The notes under the pieces are model-generated. The model ran no database searches and was not told where the DNA came from. It saw only the letters and a list, made by a program, of their open reading frames with translations. A DNA stretch of 64,000 nt. Origin: Mycobacterium sp. GA-2829 (GTDB lineage Bacteria > Actinomycetota > Actinomycetes > Mycobacteriales > Mycobacteriaceae). Position 1 is the first letter of the stretch, and every line of letters begins with the position of its first letter. Shown here piece by piece: positions 50,728 through 59,877 of this stretch. The stretch spans positions 1 to 64,000 of the forward strand of contig NZ_LQIT01000026.1 in assembly GCF_001499965.1 (NCBI RefSeq). The letters run 5' to 3'. A program made the position numbers and the translations under genes.

Positions 50728-52292
50728 GTGACGAGGCGCCTGCGGTACCGGGGCTGTTCACTCTCGTCCTGCACACCCACCTGCCCTGGCTGGCTCACCA
50801 CGGCCGCTGGCCCGTCGGCGAGGAGTGGCTCTACCAGTCCTGGTCCGCGTCATACCTGCCGCTGCTGCGGGTGCTGCGCACGCTGGCCGCCGAGGGCCGC
50901 AGCCACCTGCTCACCCTCGGTATGACCCCCGTCGTGACCGCACAGCTCGACGACCCGTACTGCCTGACCGGTATGCACAGCTGGCTGGCGAACTGGCGGC
51001 TGCGGGCACTGGAGGCCGCGACACTGCGGACCTCCACGGACCCCACCCCCGCCTGCGCGCCGGAGGCGTTGCGCGCGTTCGGAACTCGTGAACTGGCCGA
51101 GGCCGACCGCGCACTCGACGAGTTCGCCACGCTGTGGCGTCATGGCGGCAGCCCGGTGCTGCGGGAGCTCATCGACGCGCAGACCGTCGAACTGCTCGGC
51201 GGACCGCTGGCCCATCCGTTCCAGCCGCTGCTCAACCCGCGGCTGCGCGAGTTCGCTCTGCGTGAAGGCCTCGCCGACGCCGCACAGCGGTTCGCCCACA
51301 CTCCACGCGGCATCTGGGCCCCGGAGTGCGCGTATGCGCCCGGGATGGAAACCGACTACGCGGCAGCGGGTGTGGGCCACTTCATGGTCGACGGCCCGTC
51401 ACTGCACGGTGACACGGCACTGGGCCGGCCCGTCGGCGGCTCTGACGTCATCGCCTTCGGGCGCGACCTGCAGGTCAGCTACCGGGTGTGGTCGCCGAAG
51501 TCCGGCTACCCCGGTCACGCCGCATACCGCGACTTCCACACCTACGACCACGTGACCGGACTGAAACCCGCGCGCGTCACCGGCCGCAACGTGCCGTCGT
51601 CGGGGAAGGCGCCCTATGACCACGACCGCGCCGACGCCGCGATCGACGCCCACGTCGCCGATTTCGTTGCGGTGGTGCGACGGCGACTGACCGACGAGAG
51701 TTCGCGGATCGGGCGCCCGGCGCACGTCGTCGCCGCCTTCGACACCGAACTGTTCGGCCACTGGTGGTACGAGGGCCCGGAGTGGCTGGCCCGCGTGCTG
51801 CGCGCGCTGCCCGAGGCCGGGGTGCGCGTCGGCACGCTGAGTGACGCCGTGACCGACGGATTCGTCGGCGCGCCAGTGGATCTGCCGCCCAGCTCGTGGG
51901 GGTCCGGCAAGGACTGGCAGGTGTGGGCGGGCGACAAGGTCACCGACTTCGTGCAACTCAACGCCGAGGTCGTCGACACCGCGCTGAGCACGGTCGACAA
52001 GGCGCTGACCCAGCACGCATCGGTGGGCACGCCGACACCGCGTGACAGCGTCGCCGACCAGATCCTGCGCGAGACCCTGCTGACCGTGTCCAGCGACTGG
52101 CCGTTCATGGTGAGCAAGGATTCCGCCGCCGATTACGCCCGCTACCGTGCACACCTGCACGCGCACGCCACCCGCGAGATCGCCGATGCGCTGGCCGCGG
52201 GTCGCCGGGAGCAGGCGCAACGCCTCGCCGACGGCTGGAACCGCGCCAACGGACTGTTCGGCGCACTCGATGCCCGGCGGTTGCCGCGATGA
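50724..52292 (+). CDS. glycoside hydrolase family 57, alpha-1,4-glucan branching enzyme (Rv3031-like)
   Basis: This GH57 enzyme of about 522 residues begins LFTLVLHTHLPWLAHHGRWP, has the catalytic-nucleophile region HTPRGIWAPECAYAPGMETD and the acid region FDTELFGHWWYEGPEWLARV. A C-terminal helical part follows. GH57 branching enzymes cut alpha-1,4 bonds and form alpha-1,6 branches. The GTG at 50724 overlaps the upstream stop by four bases, so a longer antisense-like frame upstream is rejected. It belongs to the methylglucose lipopolysaccharide/glycogen cluster. Confidence 0.93.
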   Translation: MSDEAPAVPGLFTLVLHTHLPWLAHHGRWPVGEEWLYQSWSASYLPLLRVLRTLAAEGRSHLLTLGMTPVVTAQLDDPYCLTGMHSWLANWRLRALEAATLRTSTDPTPACAPEALRAFGTRELAEADRALDEFATLWRHGGSPVLRELIDAQTVELLGGPLAHPFQPLLNPRLREFALREGLADAAQRFAHTPRGIWAPECAYAPGMETDYAAAGVGHFMVDGPSLHGDTALGRPVGGSDVIAFGRDLQVSYRVWSPKSGYPGHAAYRDFHTYDHVTGLKPARVTGRNVPSSGKAPYDHDRADAAIDAHVADFVAVVRRRLTDESSRIGRPAHVVAAFDTELFGHWWYEGPEWLARVLRALPEAGVRVGTLSDAVTDGFVGAPVDLPPSSWGSGKDWQVWAGDKVTDFVQLNAEVVDTALSTVDKALTQHASVGTPTPRDSVADQILRETLLTVSSDWPFMVSKDSAADYARYRAHLHAHATREIADALAAGRREQAQRLADGWNRANGLFGALDARRLPR

Positions 52293-52302
52293 AAGTGGTT
52301 GC

Positions 52303-53541
52303 GTGAGAATCCTTCTGGTGTCGTGGGAGTATCCGCCGGTGGTGATCGGCGGGCTCGGCCGACATGTCCACCACGTGGCGACGTCGCTGGCCGACGCCGG
52401 TCACGAAGTCGTGGTGCTCAGCCGTCGCCCGGCGGACACCGACCCCAGCACGCATCCCACCACCGACGAGATCAGCGAAGGCGTTCGGGTCATCGCCGCC
52501 GCTCACGATCCGCACGAGTTCGCGTTCGGCTCCGACATGATGGCCTGGGTGCTGGCCATGGGGCACGCGATGATCCGGGCCGGGCTGGCGATCAAGGACC
52601 ACGGAGGGCCGTGGCGTCCCGACGTCGTCCACGCCCACGACTGGCTGGTCGCCCATCCGGCGATCACGTTGGCCGAATACTTCGACGTGCCATTGGTTTC
52701 CACCATCCACGCCACCGAGGCGGGTCGGCATTCCGGCTGGGTGTCGGGTCGGGTCAGCCGTCAGGTGCACGCCGTCGAGTCCTGGCTGGTGCGCGAATCC
52801 GATTCGCTCATCACGTGTTCGGCGTCGATGCGTGACGAGATCACCGACTTGTTCGGACCGGGCCTGTCGGAGATCCGGGTCATCCGCAACGGCATCGACG
52901 CCGAGCGCTGGTCGTTCGCGCGGCGCCGCCCGCGCAGCGGCCCCGCCCACCTGCTCTACCTCGGCAGGCTCGAATACGAGAAGGGGGTGCACGACCTGAT
53001 CGCCGCGCTCCCCCGCATCCGCCGCACCCATCCCGGCGCGACGCTGACCGTCGCCGGTGACGGCACCCAGCTGGACTGGTTGATCGAGCAGGCGCGGAAA
53101 CACAAGGTGCGCAAGGCAGTATCGTTCGTCGGGCGGCTCGACCACGAGGGACTCGTCGATATGCTGCACGCCGCGGACGCCGCGGTGCTGCCGAGCCACT
53201 ACGAACCGTTCGGCATCGTCGCGCTCGAGGCCGCCGCGACGGGCACACCGCTGGTGACGTCCACGGCAGGCGGGCTGGGCGAGGCGGTGATCGACGGGGT
53301 GACCGGAGTGTCCTTCCCGCCGCGCGACGTCGCGGGTATCGCCACGGCCGTGCGGGCGGTGCTCGACGACCCCGCCGCCGCGCAGCAGCGTGCCGTCGCC
53401 GCCCGTGAGCGGCTCACCTCCGATTTCGGCTGGGACACCGTGGCCGCAGAGACGTCGCAGGTCTACATCGCCGCCAAACGCCGTGAGCGTGACCCGCTTC
53501 CCCGACTGCCGATCGTCGAGCGGGCGCTGCCCGACCGCTGA
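52303..53541 (+). CDS. GT4 alpha-1,4-glucosyltransferase (Rv3032-like)
   Basis: This GT-B transferase of about 412 residues has the N-terminal VSWEYPPVVIGGLGRHVHHV (glycogen-synthase-like KxGG replacement IGGLG), DVVHAHDWLVAHPAITLAEY, the donor-site region YLGRLEYEKGVHDLIAALPR and the catalytic ExxxxxxE motif in YEPFGIVALEAAATGTPLV. It elongates alpha-1,4-glucan for methylglucose lipopolysaccharide and glycogen. The GTG at 52303 begins 11 bases after the GH57 stop. Confidence 0.93.
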   Translation: MRILLVSWEYPPVVIGGLGRHVHHVATSLADAGHEVVVLSRRPADTDPSTHPTTDEISEGVRVIAAAHDPHEFAFGSDMMAWVLAMGHAMIRAGLAIKDHGGPWRPDVVHAHDWLVAHPAITLAEYFDVPLVSTIHATEAGRHSGWVSGRVSRQVHAVESWLVRESDSLITCSASMRDEITDLFGPGLSEIRVIRNGIDAERWSFARRRPRSGPAHLLYLGRLEYEKGVHDLIAALPRIRRTHPGATLTVAGDGTQLDWLIEQARKHKVRKAVSFVGRLDHEGLVDMLHAADAAVLPSHYEPFGIVALEAAATGTPLVTSTAGGLGEAVIDGVTGVSFPPRDVAGIATAVRAVLDDPAAAQQRAVAARERLTSDFGWDTVAAETSQVYIAAKRRERDPLPRLPIVERALPDR

Positions 53542-53573
53542 GATTTGTCGGACCCTTCTGTTTGTATGGGGTC

Positions 53574-54848
53574 ATGGTTTCCAGCGCACCGTCTTTCATC
53601 CCGAGCACGCCTCGGGAAGCGCAGCTGGAGGCGTTGTTCGAGGAGATGTCCGAGCTCGCGGGCCAGCGCAATGCGATCGACGCCCGGTTGGTGGAGATCG
53701 CCGCCGAGATCGACGGCGAGCGCCTGTGGGGTGCCACCGGGGCACGATCGGTCACCGCGCTGGTGGCCTGGAAGGTCGGCTGCTCGACCACCAACGCCAA
53801 AGCGATCACCGCGATCGCCGACCGCATCGAGGAGTTCCCGCTGTGCGTGCAGGCCTTGCGCGAAGGCCGGCTGTCACTGGATCAGGTCGGCGTCATCGCC
53901 GACAAAGCCGGCCCCGGATCCGATGAGCACTACGCCGAGTTGGCCAAGTGCGCCAGCGTCAACCAACTCCGCACCGCGATCCGGCAGGAACCCAAACCCA
54001 CGCCCCCCGAGCCCACGCCCGATGAGGATGAGCCGGAACCGGAGCTCGAACCTGCCTGCTCGATCACTCAGACCTCCGATGACCAGTACACCTTCTGGCG
54101 GATCCAACTCACCCACGCCGAGTCGGCGAAATTCGAAGCCGCGCTGCAATCCCATCACGACGCACTGATCGCCCAGTTCAAACGCGACCACGGCGAGACC
54201 CTGGCGGCGGTCCGGCCTCCGATGCCCACCCGCGGTGATGCCTTCATGGCCCTGATCGAAGCCGGCTGGGACGCCGACGCCGCCCGCCGCCCGCACAGCG
54301 CCCACACCACCGTCGCGGTGCATCTCGACATCAAAGACCGCATCGCCGCCCTACACCTGGGACCGCTGCTCCCCGACGCTGATCGGCAGTACCTGACCTG
54401 TGATGCGACCTGTGAGGTGTGGTTCGAACGCGACGGCCAGGTCATCGGGGCCGGGCGAGCCACCCGGCTGATCAACCGCCGGCTGCGGCGGGCGTTGGAA
54501 CACCGCGACCGCACCTGCGTGGTGCCCGGCTGTGAAGCGACCCGCGGCCTGCACGCGCATCACATCATCCACTGGGAGGACGGCGGCGAAACCGAACTCG
54601 ACAACCTGGTGCTGGTCTGTCCCTATCATCATCGGGCGCATCACCGCGGGATCATCACCATCACCGGACCCGCCCACCAACTCGTCGTCACCGACAGCCG
54701 AGGCCGGATCATGCGTGACGGGTCGCTGGCGCGGCCACCCACCCAATCGCCCCCGAAGGTCGACCCCTATCCCGGTCCCAGCGGCGAACGCGCCGACTGG
54801 TGGTGGTACACCCCCTTCGAACCCAAAGCACCACCCAGCAGCAACTAG
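53574..54848 (+). CDS. DUF222 / HNH endonuclease protein (13E12-type element)
   Basis: This protein of about 424 residues has the DUF222 N-terminal half (REAQLEALFEEMSELAGQRN, ATGARSVTALVAWKVGCSTT, EGRLSLDQVGVIADKA) and a C-terminal HNH nuclease site: CVVPGCEATRGLHAHHIIHW, then LDNLVLVCPYHHRAHH. The metal and catalytic residues appear intact. This is the family of the mycobacterial REP13E12 repeats, which occur in many copies and serve as phage attachment targets. It lies where Rv3033 would be expected. An acidic proline-rich spacer divides the two domains. Palindromes follow it. A TTG at 53562 is an alternative start. Confidence 0.9.
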   Translation: MVSSAPSFIPSTPREAQLEALFEEMSELAGQRNAIDARLVEIAAEIDGERLWGATGARSVTALVAWKVGCSTTNAKAITAIADRIEEFPLCVQALREGRLSLDQVGVIADKAGPGSDEHYAELAKCASVNQLRTAIRQEPKPTPPEPTPDEDEPEPELEPACSITQTSDDQYTFWRIQLTHAESAKFEAALQSHHDALIAQFKRDHGETLAAVRPPMPTRGDAFMALIEAGWDADAARRPHSAHTTVAVHLDIKDRIAALHLGPLLPDADRQYLTCDATCEVWFERDGQVIGAGRATRLINRRLRRALEHRDRTCVVPGCEATRGLHAHHIIHWEDGGETELDNLVLVCPYHHRAHHRGIITITGPAHQLVVTDSRGRIMRDGSLARPPTQSPPKVDPYPGPSGERADWWWYTPFEPKAPPSSN

Positions 54849-55169
54849 CCCGAGTCCGGGCGCCGTCAATATCTATTGACGCACAACGGAATTGACTGCT
54901 CCGGCGGCCGCGGCCACATCTGTTGACGCACCACAGAGCGAAGTGAGTGACCCCGCCGACACAACCCGGCCAACCTCACGCCGGTGGCGATAAACCATGC
55001 GGTGAACCGCCCGGGAACCTATCCCCATCCCGCGCGTCAACGTCTATTGACGCGCAACACAAGCCATATCCCGGGGCGGCGCCGTGCCGAGGCGCAGCCC
55101 AGCCGCCGTCAACACCTATTGACGCGAGAAGGAGTCACCACTCCCGGGCAGCGCGTCAAGCGCGCAGCG
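54849..55169. repeat. array of four 18-bp palindromes after the DUF222-HNH gene
   Basis: This 321-base gap holds no gene. Copies lie at 54864-54881 (CGTCAATATCTATTGACG), 54911-54928 (degenerate left arm), 55035-55052 (CGTCAACGTCTATTGACG) and 55107-55124 (CGTCAACACCTATTGACG). Arms CGTCAA/TTGACG flank a six-base centre ending CTA. Copies 1 and 3 are followed by GC and then CAAC two bases on. Spacing is irregular (47, 124 and 72 bases). Confidence 0.8.
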
Positions 55170-55394
55170 CTACGTCAGATCGACGATGATCTTCCCGAAC
55201 GGTCCCCGGTCGAGGTGATCGAGCGCCTCGGGCAGCGCCGCCAACGGGTAGACCGTGTCAACCACAGGCTCGATCCCGTTCTGATCCACCGCGGCGACCA
55301 GCCCCTCAAGCGCCCGCCGGTGCCCGGTGCCGATGCCGTGAAGCGTGACAACGTTGGCATCAACGGCATTGCGGGCGCGGCCGGCTCCCCGAAG
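55170..55394 (-). pseudogene. 3' remnant of a zinc-type alcohol dehydrogenase
   Basis: Read leftward from the acyltransferase stop, a frame without a start encodes about 74 residues ending HRRALEGLVAAVDQNGIEPV, then VDTVYPLAALPEALDHLDRG and PFGKIIVDLT before TAG. This is the C-terminal end of an MDR-superfamily dehydrogenase; the catalytic and cofactor domains are missing. It abuts the acyltransferase gene. It appears to be the leftover of a deletion, possibly linked to insertion of the neighbouring DUF222 element. Confidence 0.7.
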
Positions 55395-56132
55395 CTAGCG
55401 GGCGGCCTTCTTACGCTCGATGTCGGCCAGCGCCGCGGCCAGTTCCGCACGCTGCGCCGCCGACGTCTCCCACGCCAGTTTGCGGTTCTTGACCACCTTC
55501 GCCGGCGCACCGACCGCGATCGAGAAGTCCGGGATGTCCCCCTTGACCACCGCATGCGCGGCCAGCACGCACCCGCGGCCGACGGTGGTGCCCCGCAACA
55601 CGGTCACCTTCGTCGCCACCCACGTGTCGGGTCCGATGCGCACCGGGCTCTTCACGATGCCCTGGTCCTTGATCGGCAATTCGATGCTGTCCATCTTGTG
55701 GTCGAAATCGCAGACGTAGCACCAGTCGGCCATCAGCACGGAGTCACCGAGTTCGATGTCGAGGTAGGTGTTGATGACGTTGTCCCGCCCGAGCACCACC
55801 TTGTCGCCGATGCGTAGCGACCCCTCGTGGGCGCGGATCGTGTTCTTGTCCCCGATGTGCACCCACCGGCCGATCTCCATCTGCGCCAACTCGGGGGTCG
55901 CCTGGATCTCGACGTTCTTGCCCAGGAACACCATGCCGCGGGTGATGACGTGCGGATTGGCCAGCTTGAACTTCAGCAGCCGCCAGTAACGGACCAGGTA
56001 CCAGGGCGTGTAGGCGCGGTTGGCCACCACCCATCGCAGCGAGTCGAGCGTCAGGAACCGAGCCTGGCGCGGGTCACGCAACCGCGAGCCCCGCCAACGC
56101 TTGTGCAGCGGAGCGCCCCACATCGTCGTCAT
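55395..56132 (-). CDS. hexapeptide-repeat acyltransferase (Rv3034c-like)
   Basis: This protein of about 245 residues forms a left-handed beta helix: repeats run from GMVFLGKNVEIQATPELAQM through IGDKVVLGRDNVINTYLDIE, RIGPDTWVATKVTVLRGTTV and GRGCVLAAHAVVKGDIPDFS, ending with VGAPAKVVKNRK. It resembles sugar O-acetyltransferases. Close to the methylglucose polysaccharide genes, it may acylate that polymer. ATG 56132 is chosen; a longer frame is not needed. It diverges from the propeller gene. Confidence 0.9.
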   Translation of the reverse strand: MTTMWGAPLHKRWRGSRLRDPRQARFLTLDSLRWVVANRAYTPWYLVRYWRLLKFKLANPHVITRGMVFLGKNVEIQATPELAQMEIGRWVHIGDKNTIRAHEGSLRIGDKVVLGRDNVINTYLDIELGDSVLMADWCYVCDFDHKMDSIELPIKDQGIVKSPVRIGPDTWVATKVTVLRGTTVGRGCVLAAHAVVKGDIPDFSIAVGAPAKVVKNRKLAWETSAAQRAELAAALADIERKKAAR

Positions 56133-56211
56133 GGCCGCAAAGCCTACGCGAGGCCGCGGTACCGCCCGGGTTACCCTCACGTGGGCCCATCAGCGACCGT
56201 GAAAGGACACC

Positions 56212-57492
56212 GTGTTCCGGCGATTCCTCGTGCTGGTGTCAGCGCTGCTGGTGGGTGCGTCGGCCGGATGCGCGGACACCTCGTCCTGGGTGGAGGCGAA
56301 ATCCGCGCCGGGCTGGCCGGCCCAGTACGGCGACGCGGCCAACAGCAGCTACGTCGACGCCGACGGCGCCGACACCCTGAAGCTGGAGTGGAGCCGCTCG
56401 GTCAAGGGCGACCTCGGCGCCGCGGTTGCCCTCGGCAACAACGGGTACCTGGCCGCCAACGCCCAGACCCGCGACGGCTGCTCGCTGATGCTGTGGGAAG
56501 CCGACAACAACGGCCGCCAGCGGTGGTGTTCACGCCTGGTGCAGGGTGCCGGCGACGCAAGCCCGCTGCTCGACGGCTTCGACAACGTGTACATCGGCCA
56601 ACCCGGCTTGATCATGTCGTTCCCGCTGACCCAGTGGATCCGCTGGCGCAAACCCGTGATCGGGGCGCCCACCACGGCGCGGCTCCTGGCGCCCGGCCAA
56701 CTCCTGGTGGTCACCCATCTCGGCCAGGTCCTCGTCTTCGACGCACACCGCGGCACCGTCGAGGGCACCGCACTCGACCTGGTCGCCGGCGTCGACCCCA
56801 CCGACTCCGAACGGGGCCTCGCGGACTGCCGCCCCGCCCGTGCCGGTTGTCCGGTGGCCGCCGCCCCGGCCTTCTCGGCCGCGGGCAGCATCGTGGTGCT
56901 CAGCCTGTGGGAGCCCGGCGCCGACAAGCCCGTCCTGGTCGGCCTGCGTTACCGGCCGGGTCAGACACCGCTGCTGGTGCGCGAATGGACGAGCGACGTG
57001 GTGACCACGGGGCCGCTGGCCAGTCCGGTGATCTCCGCCGACGGGTCGACGGTGTACGTCAACGGCCGCGACAAACGGCTGTGGGCGCTCGACACCGCCG
57101 ACGGCGCCGCGAAGTGGTCGCTCCCCTTGCACTACCAGCCGCAGACTCCGCCGTCGGTGGCGCCCGACGGCACGATCATCGCCGGCGGCGGGCCGGGTGC
57201 GGCGCTGACGGCGGTCCGGGACACCGGCGAGGAGGGCGAGGTGGTGTGGACGCGCGACGACGTCGTCCCGCTGACCACCTCCAGTCGGGCCGGGCCTCTC
57301 GGGTACGTGGTGGTCGAAGCGCCCGAGCGCGGTCAGGAGCTCGTGGTGTTCGGCACCGGCGACGGCCGCACCGTCAACAGCTATCCGTTGCCGGAGGCGA
57401 CGGGCTGGCCCGTGGGAGTCTCCCTCGGGCAGGATGGTCGCGTCGTGACCGCGACCAGCGACGGTCAGGTCTACGGCTTCGCGCCGGAATAA
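56212..57492 (+). CDS. secreted PQQ-like beta-propeller protein, probable lipoprotein (Rv3035-like)
   Basis: This 426-residue exported protein has a signal ending VGASAGC (Cys20 could be lipidated, though Ser at -3 is atypical). The rest is repeats of blade type: ADTLKLEWSRSVKGDLGAAV, DGFDNVYIGQPGLIMSFPL, GSTVYVNGRDKRLWALDTAD and VAPDGTIIAGGGPGAAL. The enzymatic PQQ residues are not evident, so a scaffold or binding role is likelier. The GTG at 56212 follows GAAAGGAC. Order next to the hexapeptide acyltransferase matches M. tuberculosis. Confidence 0.88.
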   Translation: MFRRFLVLVSALLVGASAGCADTSSWVEAKSAPGWPAQYGDAANSSYVDADGADTLKLEWSRSVKGDLGAAVALGNNGYLAANAQTRDGCSLMLWEADNNGRQRWCSRLVQGAGDASPLLDGFDNVYIGQPGLIMSFPLTQWIRWRKPVIGAPTTARLLAPGQLLVVTHLGQVLVFDAHRGTVEGTALDLVAGVDPTDSERGLADCRPARAGCPVAAAPAFSAAGSIVVLSLWEPGADKPVLVGLRYRPGQTPLLVREWTSDVVTTGPLASPVISADGSTVYVNGRDKRLWALDTADGAAKWSLPLHYQPQTPPSVAPDGTIIAGGGPGAALTAVRDTGEEGEVVWTRDDVVPLTTSSRAGPLGYVVVEAPERGQELVVFGTGDGRTVNSYPLPEATGWPVGVSLGQDGRVVTATSDGQVYGFAPE

Positions 57493-57629
57493 CTATTGCC
57501 GGTGAGCATCTGCTCAAGAGAACTAACGACGTCGTGACCCTGATTTAACAAAAAACCATGCCGGGCCGTGGAATCATGCCCGGGGGCCGCAGAACCGCGG
57601 CCGATCAACCGATGCGGTGGGAGTCTGCG

Positions 57630-59159
57630 GTGACCGAATTCCTCGACACGGTCAACAGTTACGTGTGGAGTAACGCCCTGGTCTATCTGTGCCTGGGTGC
57701 AGGTGTGTACTTCTCGATCCGGTCGCGCTTCGTGCAGGTGCGCCAGGTCCCGGAGATGATCCGGGTGATGCTGCACGGCGAGAAGTCGCCCAACGGGGTG
57801 TCGTCGTTCCAGGCCCTGACGATGTCGCTGGCGGGCCGCGTAGGGACCGGCAACATCGCCGGCGTCGCGACCGCCATCGCGTTCGGCGGCCCCGGCGCGA
57901 TGTTCTGGATGTGGGCGGTCGCGTTCCTCGGCGCGTCGACGTCATTCGTGGAGTGCACGCTCGGCCAGATCTACAAGACAAAAGATCCGTTGACCGGTGA
58001 GTACCGCGGCGGCCCGGCCTACTACCTGAGCCGGGCGCTGTCGCACACCGCGGGCGCCGGGTTCTTCAAGGTCTACGGCGCGATCTTCGCTGCGGTCACC
58101 GTGCTGGCGTGCGGGCTGCTGCTGCCCAGCGTGCAGTCGAACTCGATGGCGGTCGCCATGAACTCGGCATGGGGCTGGTCGACGTGGTGGGTGGCGGTGG
58201 GCACGGTCATCGTGCTGGCGTTCGTCATCATCGGCGGGGTCAAGCGCATCGCGACGTTCGCCTCGATCGTGGTGCCGTTCATGGCCATCGTCTACATCGT
58301 GCTCGCACTGATCATCGTGCTGCTCAACGTCGGTGAGGTTCCCGAGATCCTGCGGATGATCTTCGCCAGCGCCTTCGGCCTCGACTCCGCCTTCGGCGCG
58401 ATCATCGGCTCGGCGGTGATGTGGGGCGTCAAACGCGGCATCTACTCCAACGAGGCCGGACAGGGCACCGGACCGCACGCCGCGGCCGCCGCGGAGGTCT
58501 CCCACCCCGCGAAACAGGGTCTGGTGCAGGCGTTCGCGGTGTACGTCGACACGCTGTTCGTCTGCTCGGCGACGGGCTTCCTGATCCTGTCGACCGGCGC
58601 CTACCGGGTCTTCGAGGGCGAGAGCGAGACAGGTGCCGTGCTCGCCGAGGGCGGCATCCTGCCGGCCGACACCCCGGTGGGGCCCGGTTTCGCGCAGGTC
58701 GGCTTCGACACCCTGTGGAGCGGGGCGGGCGCCTCGTTCGTCGCGATATCGTTGGCGTTCTTCTGCTTCACCACGCTGGTCGCCTACTACTACATGGCCG
58801 AGACGAACCTGCGGTTCATCCTGGGCAAGACCTCGACCGTGGACATCCCGCTCATCCGCAGCACCGTCGGCGGCACCGCCACCATGCTGCTGCAGGCGCT
58901 GATCCTGGTGTCGGTGGTCATCGGCGCGGTCTCGACGGCCACCGAGGCGTGGACCCTCGGCGACATCGGCGTCGGGTTGATGGCCTGGCTGAACATCGTC
59001 GGCATCATCATCCTGCAGCAGCCGGCGTACAAGGCGCTGTGGGACTACGAGAAGCAGAAGAAGGCCGGCCTGGACCCCGTCTTCGACCCGACCGCGCTGC
59101 AGATCCCGAACGCCAAGTTCTGGGAGACGTACTCGCGCAGCGAGGACACCCGCGTCTAG
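57630..59159 (+). CDS. sodium:alanine/glycine symporter (AGCS family)
   Basis: This transporter of about 509 residues has about ten helices and the AGCS hallmarks SSFQALTMSLAGRVGTGNIA, GPGAMFWMWAVAFLGASTSF, YRGGPAYYL and KRGIYSNEAGQGTGPHAAAA. It imports alanine or glycine with sodium. The GTG at 57630 follows GTGGGAG at six bases; earlier in-frame ATGs are less likely. Its stop codon TAG overlaps the stop of the opposing gene within one CTAG. From memory it is absent here in M. tuberculosis. Confidence 0.9.
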   Translation: MTEFLDTVNSYVWSNALVYLCLGAGVYFSIRSRFVQVRQVPEMIRVMLHGEKSPNGVSSFQALTMSLAGRVGTGNIAGVATAIAFGGPGAMFWMWAVAFLGASTSFVECTLGQIYKTKDPLTGEYRGGPAYYLSRALSHTAGAGFFKVYGAIFAAVTVLACGLLLPSVQSNSMAVAMNSAWGWSTWWVAVGTVIVLAFVIIGGVKRIATFASIVVPFMAIVYIVLALIIVLLNVGEVPEILRMIFASAFGLDSAFGAIIGSAVMWGVKRGIYSNEAGQGTGPHAAAAAEVSHPAKQGLVQAFAVYVDTLFVCSATGFLILSTGAYRVFEGESETGAVLAEGGILPADTPVGPGFAQVGFDTLWSGAGASFVAISLAFFCFTTLVAYYYMAETNLRFILGKTSTVDIPLIRSTVGGTATMLLQALILVSVVIGAVSTATEAWTLGDIGVGLMAWLNIVGIIILQQPAYKALWDYEKQKKAGLDPVFDPTALQIPNAKFWETYSRSEDTRV

Positions 59160-59854
59160 ACCGCCAGGATCGGGGCGAGCACCGAGCGCGGCACGGACGC
59201 CTGAATAGCGCCTGCCGCCTCGGGCAGCAGTTCGCCCTGCCCGAAGAAGAAGATCACCGCGTCGTCGGTGACGGCGAAGTTCTGGTACTTCTCCGGGTCG
59301 AGGCCGTCGGCGGGCAGGACCGGCTGATCGATGCCGGTCTTGGCCTGCAGATCGCTCTGTACGGCCGGAAACACCAGATCCAGCGGACGGGTGCCCGGGC
59401 GGAACAGGGTCTCGAACGTCAGCGGCGCGTGGGCGCCGAGGTCGTAGGTGAACGCCTTGAACCACGTCTGCGGATGGGCGCCACCGACGTTCTGGTAGAC
59501 CTCCAGCACCAGGCTCTGAGTTCCGCGCGGGGCGAGGCCCGAGTGGTAGGCGGTGCCCTTGGCGTCCAGGACGTACGGCAGACCGCGCGAACCCGGCATC
59601 TCGGAGACGTTGATGAACCCGTCGCGGGTCTGGCTCAGGTACGCCGAGACCGCCTGCTCATCGGGATAGCCGGCCGGGAAGCTGAAGTCGACGGTGTAGG
59701 CCGCGGTGGCGTTGCGGACCTGACAGGACTGCTCGGCGTTCAGGGCGCCGCCGAGATCGGCGCACGCGGTCTGCGCCGACGCCACGGCGGTACCGGTCAG
59801 GCCGGTCAGCACGGTGGCGGTCAGCAGCGCCGCGATCGAATTGAAAGTTCTCAT
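59156..59854 (-). CDS. secreted DUF3298/RsiV-like protein (Rv3036c, TB22.2-like)
   Basis: This protein of about 232 residues has a cleavable signal peptide (IAALLTATVLTGLTGTAVAS, cut near ASA-Q). The mature part has two cysteines and YTVDFSFPAGYPDEQAVSAY, VGGAHPQTWFKAFTYDLGAH and LTFETLFRPG, a pattern found in TB22.2 and DUF3298/RsiV-type domains. The function is unknown; RsiV binds lysozyme in Bacillus, so a cell-wall sensing role is conceivable. ATG 59854 is clear. It converges on the symporter with overlapping stops. Confidence 0.85.
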   Translation of the reverse strand: MRTFNSIAALLTATVLTGLTGTAVASAQTACADLGGALNAEQSCQVRNATAAYTVDFSFPAGYPDEQAVSAYLSQTRDGFINVSEMPGSRGLPYVLDAKGTAYHSGLAPRGTQSLVLEVYQNVGGAHPQTWFKAFTYDLGAHAPLTFETLFRPGTRPLDLVFPAVQSDLQAKTGIDQPVLPADGLDPEKYQNFAVTDDAVIFFFGQGELLPEAAGAIQASVPRSVLAPILAV

Positions 59855-59877
59855 CACGCGCCAGCGTACGTGGCGGG

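Noticed and set aside
54864-55124. CRISPR array
   Set aside because: Only four short copies with irregular spacing and variable centres, and no cas genes nearby.
54984-55817. 277-codon frame running through the palindrome array
   Set aside because: It crosses the repeats, the dehydrogenase remnant and the antisense of the acyltransferase; no domain is visible.
57493-57629. Glycine riboswitch before the AGCS symporter
   Set aside because: Such switches are common before this family, but I see no paired aptamer core in this 137-base leader.
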